The notes under the pieces are model-generated. The model was not told the origin of the DNA. It searched no databases and saw nothing but the letters and a program-made list of their open reading frames with translations. The position numbers and the translations under genes are program-made. DNA of 64,000 nt from Pelomonas nitida (lineage in GTDB: Bacteria > Pseudomonadota > Gammaproteobacteria > Burkholderiales > Burkholderiaceae_C). Positions 9,701-16,010 of the stretch are shown in pieces. Each line of letters begins with the position of its first letter. The stretch's first letter is position 1. The stretch covers positions 176,370 to 240,369 of the forward strand of contig NZ_JBIGIA010000009.1 in NCBI RefSeq assembly GCF_043555975.1, in the 5' to 3' direction.

Positions 9701-10464
9701 GCTGCTCCTTGCGTGACGCCAGAGCCCGCGATGCTTGCCGAGATTCCGCTGAGCTCCTGCGCAGTGACGCCGGCCACGTTGCCAGTGAGGATCAGCGTCT
9801 TCTGGAAGGCTTGAGCCTCTTCGGCACCCTTGATGTATGCCAGCCCCAGCAAGCCAGCAGCCGCAGCGGCCACGGTGAACGGGTTCACCAGCCCTAGAAC
9901 ATAACCACCAAGTGCGCGCGCAGCAGCACCTGCGCCGCCAAAGCTGTCCTTGATCTGCCCGCCCTGCTGCAGCAGCACCGTGAGCGGCGCCTGGCCGCCT
10001 TGCAGGCTGGTGACGATGTCGGTGAATTGCGCCGGCAGCTGGCGCAGTGCGGCGCTCGTCTGTGCAGCGCTGACGCCGATGCCGCCCAGGCTGGACGATG
10101 CCGCCTTCTGAGCCACCTCAGCCTTGCGCAGGTCGTCGAGGTAGGGCTTGAGGGCGTCGACAGAGAGGCCGCGCTGCTTGGACAGCGCCTCGAAGTAGGC
10201 AGACGTTCCCCGCTCACCAGCCTGCAGCGCTGCAGTGGACCGCTCAATGGCGGCCTGCATCTTGCTCTGCGCGGCGGCGACCTTGGCGGCCGCCTTCTCG
10301 GCGCCGTCGCCCGTCTTGCCCAGGTTATCGCCGGCCTTGGCGCCCTCGCGCTCGGCGGTCTTGCCAAGATCGACGATGGCGGTCTTGGCCTGCTCGACAC
10401 CGGCACGGACGCCGGAGGCGTCCATGGTGGCGCGCAGTTCAACTTCGCGGGCGTTCTCGGTCAT
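6715..10464 (-). CDS. tail length tape measure protein
   Basis: At 1249 residues this is the longest prophage gene, as expected of a tape measure protein, whose length sets tail length. The N-terminus (MTENAREVELRATMDASGV) is followed by Ala/Lys/Glu-rich helices, a hydrophobic stretch near residues 185-215 (LGGYVLGLVNPFTVAAAAA), and a conserved tape measure region around 215-340 (KTLILTGNVAGVTAQEL). Long coiled-coil segments cover about 370-740. A Gly/Ala-rich hydrophobic region lies near 765-920. It follows the gpG/gpGT frameshift pair, whose products normally chaperone this protein. The C-terminal 90 residues are helical and carry no peptidase motif I can see. Confidence 0.92.
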   Translation of the reverse strand: MTENAREVELRATMDASGVRAGVEQAKTAIVDLGKTAEREGAKAGDNLGKTGDGAEKAAAKVAAAQSKMQAAIERSTAALQAGERGTSAYFEALSKQRGLSVDALKPYLDDLRKAEVAQKAASSSLGGIGVSAAQTSAALRQLPAQFTDIVTSLQGGQAPLTVLLQQGGQIKDSFGGAGAAARALGGYVLGLVNPFTVAAAAAGLLGLAYIKGAEEAQAFQKTLILTGNVAGVTAQELSGISASIAGSGVTQGAAAEALNLLASSGKIGAESLGRFAAAAVQLQRVGGPAVEDTAKAFADLGKDPLKASIKLDESTNFLTASVYKQIKALEEQGRAAEAARVAQEAYASAIEDRFPRLEKNLGSLERLWLNIKDATSFATSAAKAIGRDDTIVSLEAKIAQAKRRRDVLSTGNAADQTRAVQLTEELRIMEQQLATLEAQESPAKARAATAAQEAKDKAALQEFDKQSLQYLSKSAQMERELTAARNQYQVLVERGLISVQQYRDVLDGIRDKARDKSADNAAQRALEQEAALLERLSGLSGTYQKDLRALKVLRDGTAAGEERYVDAVKELIAKQPFAVKLEKEQAEAAKQVADAMARGNDLYLKKIDAMDQSAEAVAKQVQKLRDEEEALGVSAALNVSLAQAVELVAIKRLDEQRARAVAANDQRTADALQREIDKRKELADVIGNKETRDAAKKSAEEATKEWTRASNEIERTLTDALMRGFESGKGFARNLWDAVVNLFKTQVIKANIQPYISQFAGGIGSMLGLTGTATAATGSGVLGGAGSIGSLGSLLGLSGLGSAFSGGAMLAINGGTGLALDGAGALLGSGAWGQGLAQGAGALAPWALGGAAGIFGGRAISGGYSAFGGSGNAAVNIGTALGTVFAGPIGSVIGGAIGGIVNRAFGMGAKQTGETGITGSVNASGFAGQAYANWTKKGGWFRSDKHGTDLSAISAEQDAVLDTGIKALYQVTSEYAKVLSLPVDTVNNYAADFKVAWGKTEDENKAAIQAAITNLGDDLAKQFTAQLTPFQKAGETLSTTLARLSTLQTFSNSINSLGGIFAKIAGSSVDARERMIELAGGMDALSQQALGFAQNYYNRDEIAGFKAKDIQAALSSAGITTDVNSREQFRALVESINPATETGAKQLAVLLQLQGSFATVADYLAETGQTLSGAAAQAPASDALSPLLASATQQVQLAQQGIDAQYQTRDATLQIVTAVQQLTSVLITGTSAVCTPSSSSRQPEVVLA

Positions 10465-10475
10465 GGGGTGGTCTT

Positions 10476-11155
10476 TCAGGGCGCGGCGTTCTCGCGCATC
10501 TGGTCAAGGGCTGCGGCCTCAATGGCGCGCACGGAGTCGAAGGTGTCGCGCCAGTCGTCGGCGTTCAGCTGCTCGCGGTCCAGCAGCCGCATGAGCGGCG
10601 TGTAGTCAAGGCCGGTAGCACCGCCCATCCCGACACGCCACTGAGTGGACACGTCGAGGAAAAGCCGCCAAGGCAACCAGTTGTCGGGCCACAGCTCGAC
10701 GTGGTCATAACCGTAGTCCTCAGCGGTGAAGAGGCCGCCAGGCTTCGACCTGTAGTAAAGGGCCCTGGCGGCTTGGGTCAGTTTCCCAGCCGGCCCTCGC
10801 TCACGGCGCGGCCGTAGGCGGCCATGATGGCGCGAGCGGCTGCCGGGTACTCGTCGGCCAGCTGCGCCGCGTTCTCGGCATTCAGCGCCTCGTCGAGGCT
10901 CCAGCTGTCGAGCACGTCGACGAGATAGGCGCCGTTTTTCTCGACGGCCGCGGCCATGATGTCGGAGACGCTGGGGTCGGCGCCATCGGCGTCCGGCGCG
11001 TCGAAGGTCTGCGACAGAAACGCGCCGAACTGCTTGCGGCTGCGGTACTTGAAGGTGCAGCGAATGGCGCCTTCGGTGCCATCGGGCATTTCAAACTTGA
11101 CGTCGACGGGAGCGAACGTCTTGGGCGGCTTGCCCAGGGTGATCTTGGCTGTCAT
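10476..11155 (-). CDS. gpGT-like tail assembly chaperone made by -1 frameshifting
   Basis: This is the predicted fusion product of 226 residues. Ribosomes read the upstream frame from 11155, slip back one base on GGGAAAC (10787-10781), and continue to 10476, avoiding the TGA that follows directly. The downstream frame is open from the slip site and carries a DUF1799-type domain: LFTAEDYGYDHVELWPDNW, then a TQWRVGMGGATGLDY motif. In lambda, the gpG:gpGT ratio set by such a slip is needed for tail assembly, with the T part contacting the tail tube protein. The downstream frame has no ATG before the conserved region; the first start-like codon is a TTG at 10676 inside it. That argues strongly for frameshift expression. 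Confidence 0.82.
10778..11155 (-). CDS. phage tail assembly chaperone (gpG-like)
   Basis: The 125-residue zero-frame product begins MTAKITLGKPPKTF and resembles phage tail assembly chaperones that coat the tape measure protein during tail building. I chose the ATG at 11155 because AAGGA lies about nine bases upstream; longer in-frame starts have no such site. The gene ends CTG-GGA-AAC-TGA, so the slippery heptamer abuts the stop codon. Its place between the tail tube and tape measure genes is exactly that of lambda G. It shares its N-terminal 125 residues with the frameshift product. Confidence 0.85.
   Translation of the reverse strand: MTAKITLGKPPKTFAPVDVKFEMPDGTEGAIRCTFKYRSRKQFGAFLSQTFDAPDADGADPSVSDIMAAAVEKNGAYLVDVLDSWSLDEALNAENAAQLADEYPAAARAIMAAYGRAVSEGRLGN
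10781..10787 (-). other. programmed -1 ribosomal frameshift site
   Basis: On the minus strand the sequence is G GGA AAC followed at once by TGA. It fits the X XXY YYZ slippery pattern and differs from the lambda G-T site (GGGAAAG) only in the last base. After a -1 slip the codons read GGG AAA CTG ACC, opening a 101-codon extension of DUF1799 type. The location, at the end of a gpG-like gene just before the tape measure gene, is the classical one. Confidence 0.85.
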
Positions 11156-11167
11156 GGTTTGGTGTCC

Positions 11168-11216
11168 TTCGCGGGGATGTTGAAAAGCCCGTGCCCAGCC
11201 AGGCATCCCCCGCGAA
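11168..11216 (-). promoter_or_regulatory. inverted repeat in the leader of the gpG-like gene
   Basis: TTCGCGGGGATG (11168-11179) pairs with CATCCCCCGCGAA (11204-11216), giving a 12-bp stem with one bulged base around a 24-base loop. It ends 12 bases before the gpG-like start codon. It may tune expression relative to the tail tube gene. There is no T-run on the downstream side. Confidence 0.4.
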
Positions 11217-11267
11217 GAGGAGAACCCGGCCGGGCCGTGGCATGAGGTGCGCCGTTAGGCGCGGTGA

Positions 11268-11921
11268 TCAGGAGGCGTAGCGGGTAAGACGATTGTTTCC
11301 GTTGACCGCGCAGGTGACCGTGTTGATCTGGCCGTCGTTGAGCTGCACGGCCTCGTTCAGCGCCACCGTGCCGGGCACCAGGTTGACCTGACCCGAGCGC
11401 GTGGTGATGCGCAGGATGGTGTTGGTCTGGACGTCGGTGAGGCTCTTGAGCGTGGTGTAGCCAGCGCCGCCGATGGCGTCGGCGTCGATGGTCAGCTGGT
11501 AGCTTGAGGCGTTGAAACCGTCGTTGATCGAGTAGCGGACGTCGGAGTCCATGTACTTGTAGTCAACGGACACGGGATCGCCGCCAGAGCTGCTGATGCC
11601 GGTGATCTTGTCGATGGTCTGCCAGGTGGTGACCTTGCGCACAGAGCCGGCGCCAACACCGACCGGGTAGAACGTGGTGTTGGTGGTGTCCATGCCCTCC
11701 AGCGTGATGGAGACGTTGGCAGTGACCGCCTTGATGCGGGCAGACCGCAGATTCAGGCGGCCCCAGCCGCTGGTGACTTCCACGATGTCGCCGGCAGAAA
11801 GGCCGGTGGTGCTGGCCATGCCGAGCACGGCCTCGGTGGCGTTGGACGCCGTCGTGAAGGGCAGCGAGGAGGCGAAAACCGCCGCAACTGCAACGGTGGT
11901 GCCGGTGGGTACTTGAGCCAT
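11268..11921 (-). CDS. major tail tube protein (gpV-like)
   Basis: A 217-residue protein beginning MAQVPTGTTVAVAAVF. Motifs such as LSAGDIVEVTSGWGRLN, RKVTTWQTIDKITG and DSDVRYSINDGFNAS are typical of siphovirus tail tube subunits, which stack as hexamers around the tape measure protein. It precedes the gpG/gpGT pair. Two intrinsic terminators lie just upstream on the same strand, so the gene probably has its own promoter or is reached by antitermination, in line with the high copy number of tube protein. An AAGG site precedes the ATG. Confidence 0.88.
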   Translation of the reverse strand: MAQVPTGTTVAVAAVFASSLPFTTASNATEAVLGMASTTGLSAGDIVEVTSGWGRLNLRSARIKAVTANVSITLEGMDTTNTTFYPVGVGAGSVRKVTTWQTIDKITGISSSGGDPVSVDYKYMDSDVRYSINDGFNASSYQLTIDADAIGGAGYTTLKSLTDVQTNTILRITTRSGQVNLVPGTVALNEAVQLNDGQINTVTCAVNGNNRLTRYAS

Positions 11922-11942
11922 GGTGAGGGCCTTTCAGATGTG

Positions 11943-11999
11943 AAAAAGCCCGCTGCAGCGGGCAAAGAAAAACCCGCCGCGAGTTGCCCCGGGCGGGTT
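11943..11999 (-). terminator. tandem intrinsic terminators upstream of the tail tube gene
   Basis: Read on the minus strand, AACCCGCC pairs with GGCGGGTT (11999-11992 and 11978-11971) and is followed by TTTCTTT. Directly after comes the perfect palindrome GCCCGCTGCAGCGGGC (11963-11948), followed by TTTTT. Both have the stem-plus-U-tract form of Rho-independent terminators. They separate the connector genes from the tail tube gene. Confidence 0.75.
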
Positions 12000-12031
12000 G
12001 TTGGGTGTCAGGCCTTGCGGCCGGCGTTAGG

Positions 12032-12382
12032 TCAGGTGCGAGCGCTCCAGACCGAGAAGTCCTGCATGGAGCCGCGGCGCTCGGTGTCGTCGTCGAGATC
12101 GCCGATGGGCTCGGAGTCGGGCTTGGCCGTGAATGCGGTCGCTGCGCACAGCGCCGTCTCGATCGCGCGCGCCAGCGTCAGCGAGTCGCCGCGCGTGGTG
12201 GCCCAGCTGTTGATCTGCAGCATGGTGTGCCGCAGGCCAGAGCCGCCATCGACATAGCGCTGAGGGGTGCCGCCAATGTGCTGGTAGACCACATAGGGCA
12301 GCGCGGCGCCAGCCGGCGCGAAGTCAGGGTAGACGCGCGGGCAGCAGGTCTTCAGCACCGTGACCAGATCGGCCTCCATCAT
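12032..12382 (-). CDS. tail completion protein, DUF3168 family
   Basis: A 116-residue protein (MMEADLVTVLKTCCPRVYPDF, then LPYVVYQHIGG and LQINSWATTRG motifs) matching DUF3168, the gp17-like tail completion or tail terminator family. Such proteins cap the tail tube and dock it to the head connector. The start codon overlaps the stop of the HK97 gp10-like gene (ATGA), and the tail tube gene follows downstream, as usual in HK97-like gene order. Confidence 0.8.
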   Translation of the reverse strand: MMEADLVTVLKTCCPRVYPDFAPAGAALPYVVYQHIGGTPQRYVDGGSGLRHTMLQINSWATTRGDSLTLARAIETALCAATAFTAKPDSEPIGDLDDDTERRGSMQDFSVWSART

Positions 12383-12921
12383 TTGACGTACCCCTTGGCT
12401 GCGAGCTCGGCGAGCCAGCGCTCGCGCATGGCGGCTTGCGCCTGCGGCATCTTGGCGGCGGCGCTGCGGAGGAAGGCCTTGGCCGGGATCTGGCGCGGCC
12501 CGCCGATGCGTGGCACGTAGTAGGCGTCCTTCACGGCCTGGGGGGCGCTGCGCTTGGGCTTGGGCTGGCCCACCATCTCGGGCCGAACCATCGGGAACAT
12601 GCGGCCGCGCGAGTCGCGTGCGATCTCGTAGCGCTGCAGGTAGCCGAACTCGACCAGGAAGCCGTGCGGGGCCTTGGTCTTGTTCCAGCTGACGCGGTAG
12701 CTGGCCCGCCCCGGCGTGGTGTCGCCGTCGATGAAGGCCTGGTAGATGCTGCGGTCGAGGTTGCCAGTGACCCGGCGCAGGCGGCTGACGTTGAGCTTGA
12801 CCTGGTCGTACAGCACCTGTGCCGCCGCCTGCGCGGCCGGACGGGCGGCGGCGTGAGCATCGGCCGCCAGCGCGTCAAGACCGAAGTCGGCGGCGGTCAT
12901 GGTGATTGCAAAGGCGCTCAC
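12379..12921 (-). CDS. HK97 gp10-family neck/tail protein
   Basis: The product is 180 residues if translation begins at the GTG at 12921, which overlaps the upstream stop codon and has GAGG seven bases before it. An ATG at 12900 would give 173 residues but lacks a ribosome binding site. Motifs VLYDQVKLNVSRL, GNLDRSIYQAF and PHGFLVEFGYLQ, and the C-terminal PAKAFLRSAA, are typical of the HK97 gp10 family, which joins the head completion complex to the tail. It sits between the head closure and tail terminator genes. Confidence 0.82.
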   Translation of the reverse strand: MSAFAITMTAADFGLDALAADAHAAARPAAQAAAQVLYDQVKLNVSRLRRVTGNLDRSIYQAFIDGDTTPGRASYRVSWNKTKAPHGFLVEFGYLQRYEIARDSRGRMFPMVRPEMVGQPKPKRSAPQAVKDAYYVPRIGGPRQIPAKAFLRSAAAKMPQAQAAMRERWLAELAAKGYVK

Positions 12922-13232
12922 GACACGGCCTCGCAGACAAGGTCGACCATGTCGGCGCTGGGGCGCAGCACGGCCTGCACTTCGTAGGTCGTGGTTCGGC
13001 CGGCGGCCGTGTGCACCACGCGCATGCCTGCCGCCAAGTCGCCGCGCACCCGCACGCGGATGCTCGCGCGCACCTTGCTGAGCGCGGCGTCGGCCTTGAT
13101 GGCCTGGGCGCCCGACAGGTGGCGCACATCGGCCCACAGCGGCGCAACATCGACCCAGCCGACGACAGGCTGCCCCAGAGCGTCCTCGCCGCTCGCGGGG
13201 CGCTGCAGTGTGATGCGGTGATTGAGGGTCAT
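12918..13232 (-). CDS. phage head closure / head-tail joining protein
   Basis: A 104-residue protein. It begins MTLNHRITLQRPASGEDALGQ and continues with a WVDVAPLWADVRHLSG stretch and C-terminal RTTTYEVQAVL, the pattern of the phage head-tail joining family (SPP1 gp16-like stoppers). It would close the connector after DNA packaging. The ATG at 13232 overlaps the TGA of the upstream connector gene, and its own stop overlaps the next gene, so three connector genes are translationally coupled. Confidence 0.83.
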   Translation of the reverse strand: MTLNHRITLQRPASGEDALGQPVVGWVDVAPLWADVRHLSGAQAIKADAALSKVRASIRVRVRGDLAAGMRVVHTAAGRTTTYEVQAVLRPSADMVDLVCEAVS

Positions 13233-13801
13233 CACGCGAACGTGCGCTCAGCGTCGAGCAGGCGCTCGTGCAGCGGGTTGGGTGCGAGGCTGGTGCTGGT
13301 CATCGCCTCGGGGCTGCGAACCCAGGCGGCGACAGTAGCCTTGATGTAGAGCTTGACCTGCTCGGGCACGCTGGCCGGCGATGCCGGGCCTGCGGTCAGG
13401 TCGATCTGCACGCGCGGGCCGGCGGCGCGATCGGCCAGCGCCGGCCAGCTGGCGCCGATGGCCGGCGCGATGACCGTGCCATTGCCGCCGATGCCGCCCG
13501 CCGCGAAGGCGTAGGCACTGCCAGCGAGCGCAGCAAAGCCGCCGGCAGTCCAGTACTTGATCGCGCAGCCGGTGGCCGCACTGACGGCGATCGCGTCGGC
13601 CGGCCAGTCATCAAGCTCCGTGCGCAGCACCTGCGGCCGGTAGATGCGGCCGGTGATCTGCTCGGCCGACTCCCGCGCCGCCGTGATGGCGCCGGCAATC
13701 AGCGCGTCGAGGTCGTCACCGTCAAACCGGGCGGCCAGCTTGGCCTCGGCCAGGGTGACAGGCTCGACGCTGCCGTCGACGTAGGAGATGCGAGTGGGCA
13801 T
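13232..13801 (-). CDS. head-tail connector protein (HK97 gp6-like)
   Basis: This 189-residue product begins MPTRISYVDGSVEPVTLAEAK and continues LDALIAGAITAARESAEQITGRIY. The pattern, with the SVEPVTLAEAKLAARFDGDD motif and the long helix, is characteristic of gp6-like adaptor proteins that ring the portal vertex. The C-terminus (PEQVKLYIKATVAAW) is also typical. The portal gene it should bind is missing from the window. It overlaps the head closure gene by one base. Confidence 0.83.
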   Translation of the reverse strand: MPTRISYVDGSVEPVTLAEAKLAARFDGDDLDALIAGAITAARESAEQITGRIYRPQVLRTELDDWPADAIAVSAATGCAIKYWTAGGFAALAGSAYAFAAGGIGGNGTVIAPAIGASWPALADRAAGPRVQIDLTAGPASPASVPEQVKLYIKATVAAWVRSPEAMTSTSLAPNPLHERLLDAERTFA

Positions 13802-13828
13802 AGGGTGTGCTCGCGGAGGGGATGGGAA

Positions 13829-15637
13829 TCAGAGCCGTTTGCCGACAAACGTGCGGCCGATACGCAGCGTGTAGCCCCCCACCGTGCCTGCAAGGTTGCG
13901 GCACTGGATGCGGACCATGATGTTGTCGCAGCCGGCAGGAAGCGGCATGCCGTTGGCAGCGACAACACCGGCAAAGTCAGGCGTTGGGGTTGTGGGCGAC
14001 TGACCGCTGGTCAGACCGGCCACATAGGTTTGCCCGTTGTCCCACTGGCCATCAGTGAACGTCAGGTCAGTGGTACCTTGCCGCGCGACAAACTCGACAG
14101 TCAGCGCTCCGGCCGTGTACGCGCCAGCGTTCTTGACGCTGCTGTACTCCAGCTCGATGGCGCAATCGATCAGATCGCCCACATTGACACCCGCCGGAAT
14201 GGTGAGCGTTGCCGCCGACAAAAGCCGATGTGTGAACACCGTGACGGTGTTCTGCAATGCCGACCAGGTGACGGTTGACTGCCACCAGGTCATGTCGGGG
14301 TAATCGGTGCGCGCCGGCCGCGTCATCACGGCGGTGTGCGCCGCGTTGGAAACCGCGTTGCCGTCGTTCTGCAGCCACCAGCCGTCGGGCACGCTGCCGC
14401 TCACCGTGTAAGTGAGGCCAGTTGGCGTGCCGGCGGTTGTCGTGATGGCCGCCCCGCCTTGCGTTGCAGACAGCGTGAACGTGGTCGAGCCGTTCGTGGC
14501 GATGATGTAGTAAGTCGTCGGGTTCGAATACCCGGTGATGCTGCCACCGCCGGCAAACGTTCCGCTGATCGTGACAGCCTGGCCTACCACCAACGACGTG
14601 CTGTTGCAACTGAACTGGCCGCCGGTGCCGGTGATCGAAACTCCGGCAAGCGTCGATGTGTAAACCCCCGGCATAGTCCCACCCGTGCCGCTCACGGTGG
14701 GGTACTTCACGAGGTTGCCGTAAGGGTTGGTGGCAGACGCCACACCGCCCAGCGAGGCGATCACCGGGCGCGGCTTGAAGATCCCGGCCACTGACTTAGC
14801 CAACGCCAGGCCCGTTTTCCAGGCGGAGATGACGAGGGTATGCGTCTTGTCGGTCGGGGTGTTAAAGCTGCCAGCAACCGCATCACACAACGTCGTCTGA
14901 TCTTGGATCGGCGTGAAGGCGTCGAGCAGCATCACGCCCGGCTTGGTCTCGGCGTAGCGGCGCATCCAGTCGTTCACGCGCAGCATGTTCTCGACCTTGA
15001 TGTGGCCGGCGCCAAGGCTGTTGATGTAGTTGTTCGGCAGGGCCGTCGCAAAGATCACCTGGATGCCGTTAGCCAAAGCCGTTTCAGCCATCCACTGGTA
15101 GTTGTCGATCGAATATTGGTAGCCCAGGTCAGCCTGCCCGCCCAACTGGCGGTCATTGATGGAGCACACGATGAGCGCCACAGATGGCGACAGCGCAACA
15201 ACATCGGTCATGAACCGCGCGCGCATGTCTCCCGACGTGTCACCTGCACGGCCCGAGTTCCGAATCAGCTTGAGTGCGCCTGCGATAAAGATCAGGAACC
15301 AAGTCAGCCAGCCGATGTCGCTGGTCTTGAACTGGCGCGTGAAGTTGGCTGCGCCGGTCTGGCCGTTGTTCGAATTCGCGTTGTTGTTGTTCGAATCCCC
15401 GATGGAAACCAGAGTCAGGGCAGCGGTTTTCCCGCCCCCTGACACCGCACCCGCGCCCGCATACGCCTGCGCCGCCGGCTCCGACGAATTGCGCGGCGGG
15501 CCGTTCCACACCGTGCCGCCGGCAGTGTTGGTCGTCGCAACGCCTTCCGCCACCAGGGCGGCCTCCGTGGCTGCGTCCAGCGTGATGATGGCGTTCACGG
15601 GGATGGAGCCCCGGGGCGTGAGCAGCTTGATGGTCAT
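13829..15637 (-). CDS. SGNH/GDSL-fold hydrolase, phage virion-associated
   Basis: This 602-residue protein lies among head and connector genes. Residues about 1-40 resemble a small virion-anchoring domain (ITLDAATEAALVAEGVA). Residues about 70-275 carry all SGNH blocks: GDSN with Ser82, NSGRAGD with Gly129, SIND with Asn161, and DKTH with Asp263 and His266. That set predicts an active esterase or deacetylase. The C-terminal half is Thr/Ser/Gly-rich and beta-structured, like a virion appendage. I infer a head decoration or appendage enzyme acting on surface polysaccharide or acetyl groups; the substrate is unknown. No signal peptide is visible. Confidence 0.72.
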   Translation of the reverse strand: MTIKLLTPRGSIPVNAIITLDAATEAALVAEGVATTNTAGGTVWNGPPRNSSEPAAQAYAGAGAVSGGGKTAALTLVSIGDSNNNNANSNNGQTGAANFTRQFKTSDIGWLTWFLIFIAGALKLIRNSGRAGDTSGDMRARFMTDVVALSPSVALIVCSINDRQLGGQADLGYQYSIDNYQWMAETALANGIQVIFATALPNNYINSLGAGHIKVENMLRVNDWMRRYAETKPGVMLLDAFTPIQDQTTLCDAVAGSFNTPTDKTHTLVISAWKTGLALAKSVAGIFKPRPVIASLGGVASATNPYGNLVKYPTVSGTGGTMPGVYTSTLAGVSITGTGGQFSCNSTSLVVGQAVTISGTFAGGGSITGYSNPTTYYIIATNGSTTFTLSATQGGAAITTTAGTPTGLTYTVSGSVPDGWWLQNDGNAVSNAAHTAVMTRPARTDYPDMTWWQSTVTWSALQNTVTVFTHRLLSAATLTIPAGVNVGDLIDCAIELEYSSVKNAGAYTAGALTVEFVARQGTTDLTFTDGQWDNGQTYVAGLTSGQSPTTPTPDFAGVVAANGMPLPAGCDNIMVRIQCRNLAGTVGGYTLRIGRTFVGKRL

Positions 15638-15664
15638 GGCGGTGGCTGGATCTGATGGGGCTGA

Positions 15665-15955
15665 TTACTCGGCGGCCTGCGCCTCGGCGGCGGGCTCGAC
15701 GTGCACAACGGAGGCGGCGCCGCGCTGCGCGGCGGCTTCGATGGCTTCGGGGTGCTGATCGACGGCGCCGTCGTCAACAAGCGCCTGCACACGGCTGGCG
15801 GGCAGGGTCAGAAGCGTGTCGGCCGCGTAGCGCACGCCATCGATGTGCTCCGCGCGCAGCAGCAGCACGGTCAGCTCGGCGGCGGCCGGCGCGTCTGCTG
15901 GGGAGGTCGGCTCGGCGGTCGACGCGTCTGCTGAGGTGGGTTTCTTGGTGGCCAT
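15665..15955 (-). CDS. small phage protein between capsid and SGNH genes
   Basis: A 96-residue protein with a low-complexity Ala/Thr/Pro/Ser N-terminus (residues 1-27), a compact core (LTVLLLRAEHIDGVRYAADTL, then LPASRVQALVDDGAVD), and an Ala-rich tail. The core resembles small phage proteins of the DUF7210 kind, but I cannot assign a function. GGAG lies six to seven bases before the ATG at 15955. It is the first gene after the capsid gene and may be a decoration or scaffold-related factor. Confidence 0.6.
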   Translation of the reverse strand: MATKKPTSADASTAEPTSPADAPAAAELTVLLLRAEHIDGVRYAADTLLTLPASRVQALVDDGAVDQHPEAIEAAAQRGAASVVHVEPAAEAQAAE

Positions 15956-15978
15956 GTGATCTCCGATGGATTTGCACA

Positions 15979-15998
15979 CCCGGGGCCGAAGCCCCGGG
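15979..15998 (-). other. UUCG-capped hairpin after the capsid gene
   Basis: On the minus strand CCCGGGGC-TTCG-GCCCCGGG forms a perfect 8-bp stem closed by a UUCG tetraloop. It lies 13 bases after the capsid stop codon and 24 bases before the next start codon. No U-run follows, so it is more likely an attenuator or 3'-end stabiliser that raises capsid mRNA level than a full terminator. Confidence 0.6.
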
Positions 15999-16010
15999 AG
16001 ACTCACGCGA

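Noticed and set aside
10476..10676. A free-standing 66-residue gene starting with TTG at 10,676
   Set aside because: The DUF1799-like domain continues upstream in frame to the slippery site, and the TTG lies within the conserved part (WLPWRLF). Frameshift expression explains the frame better.
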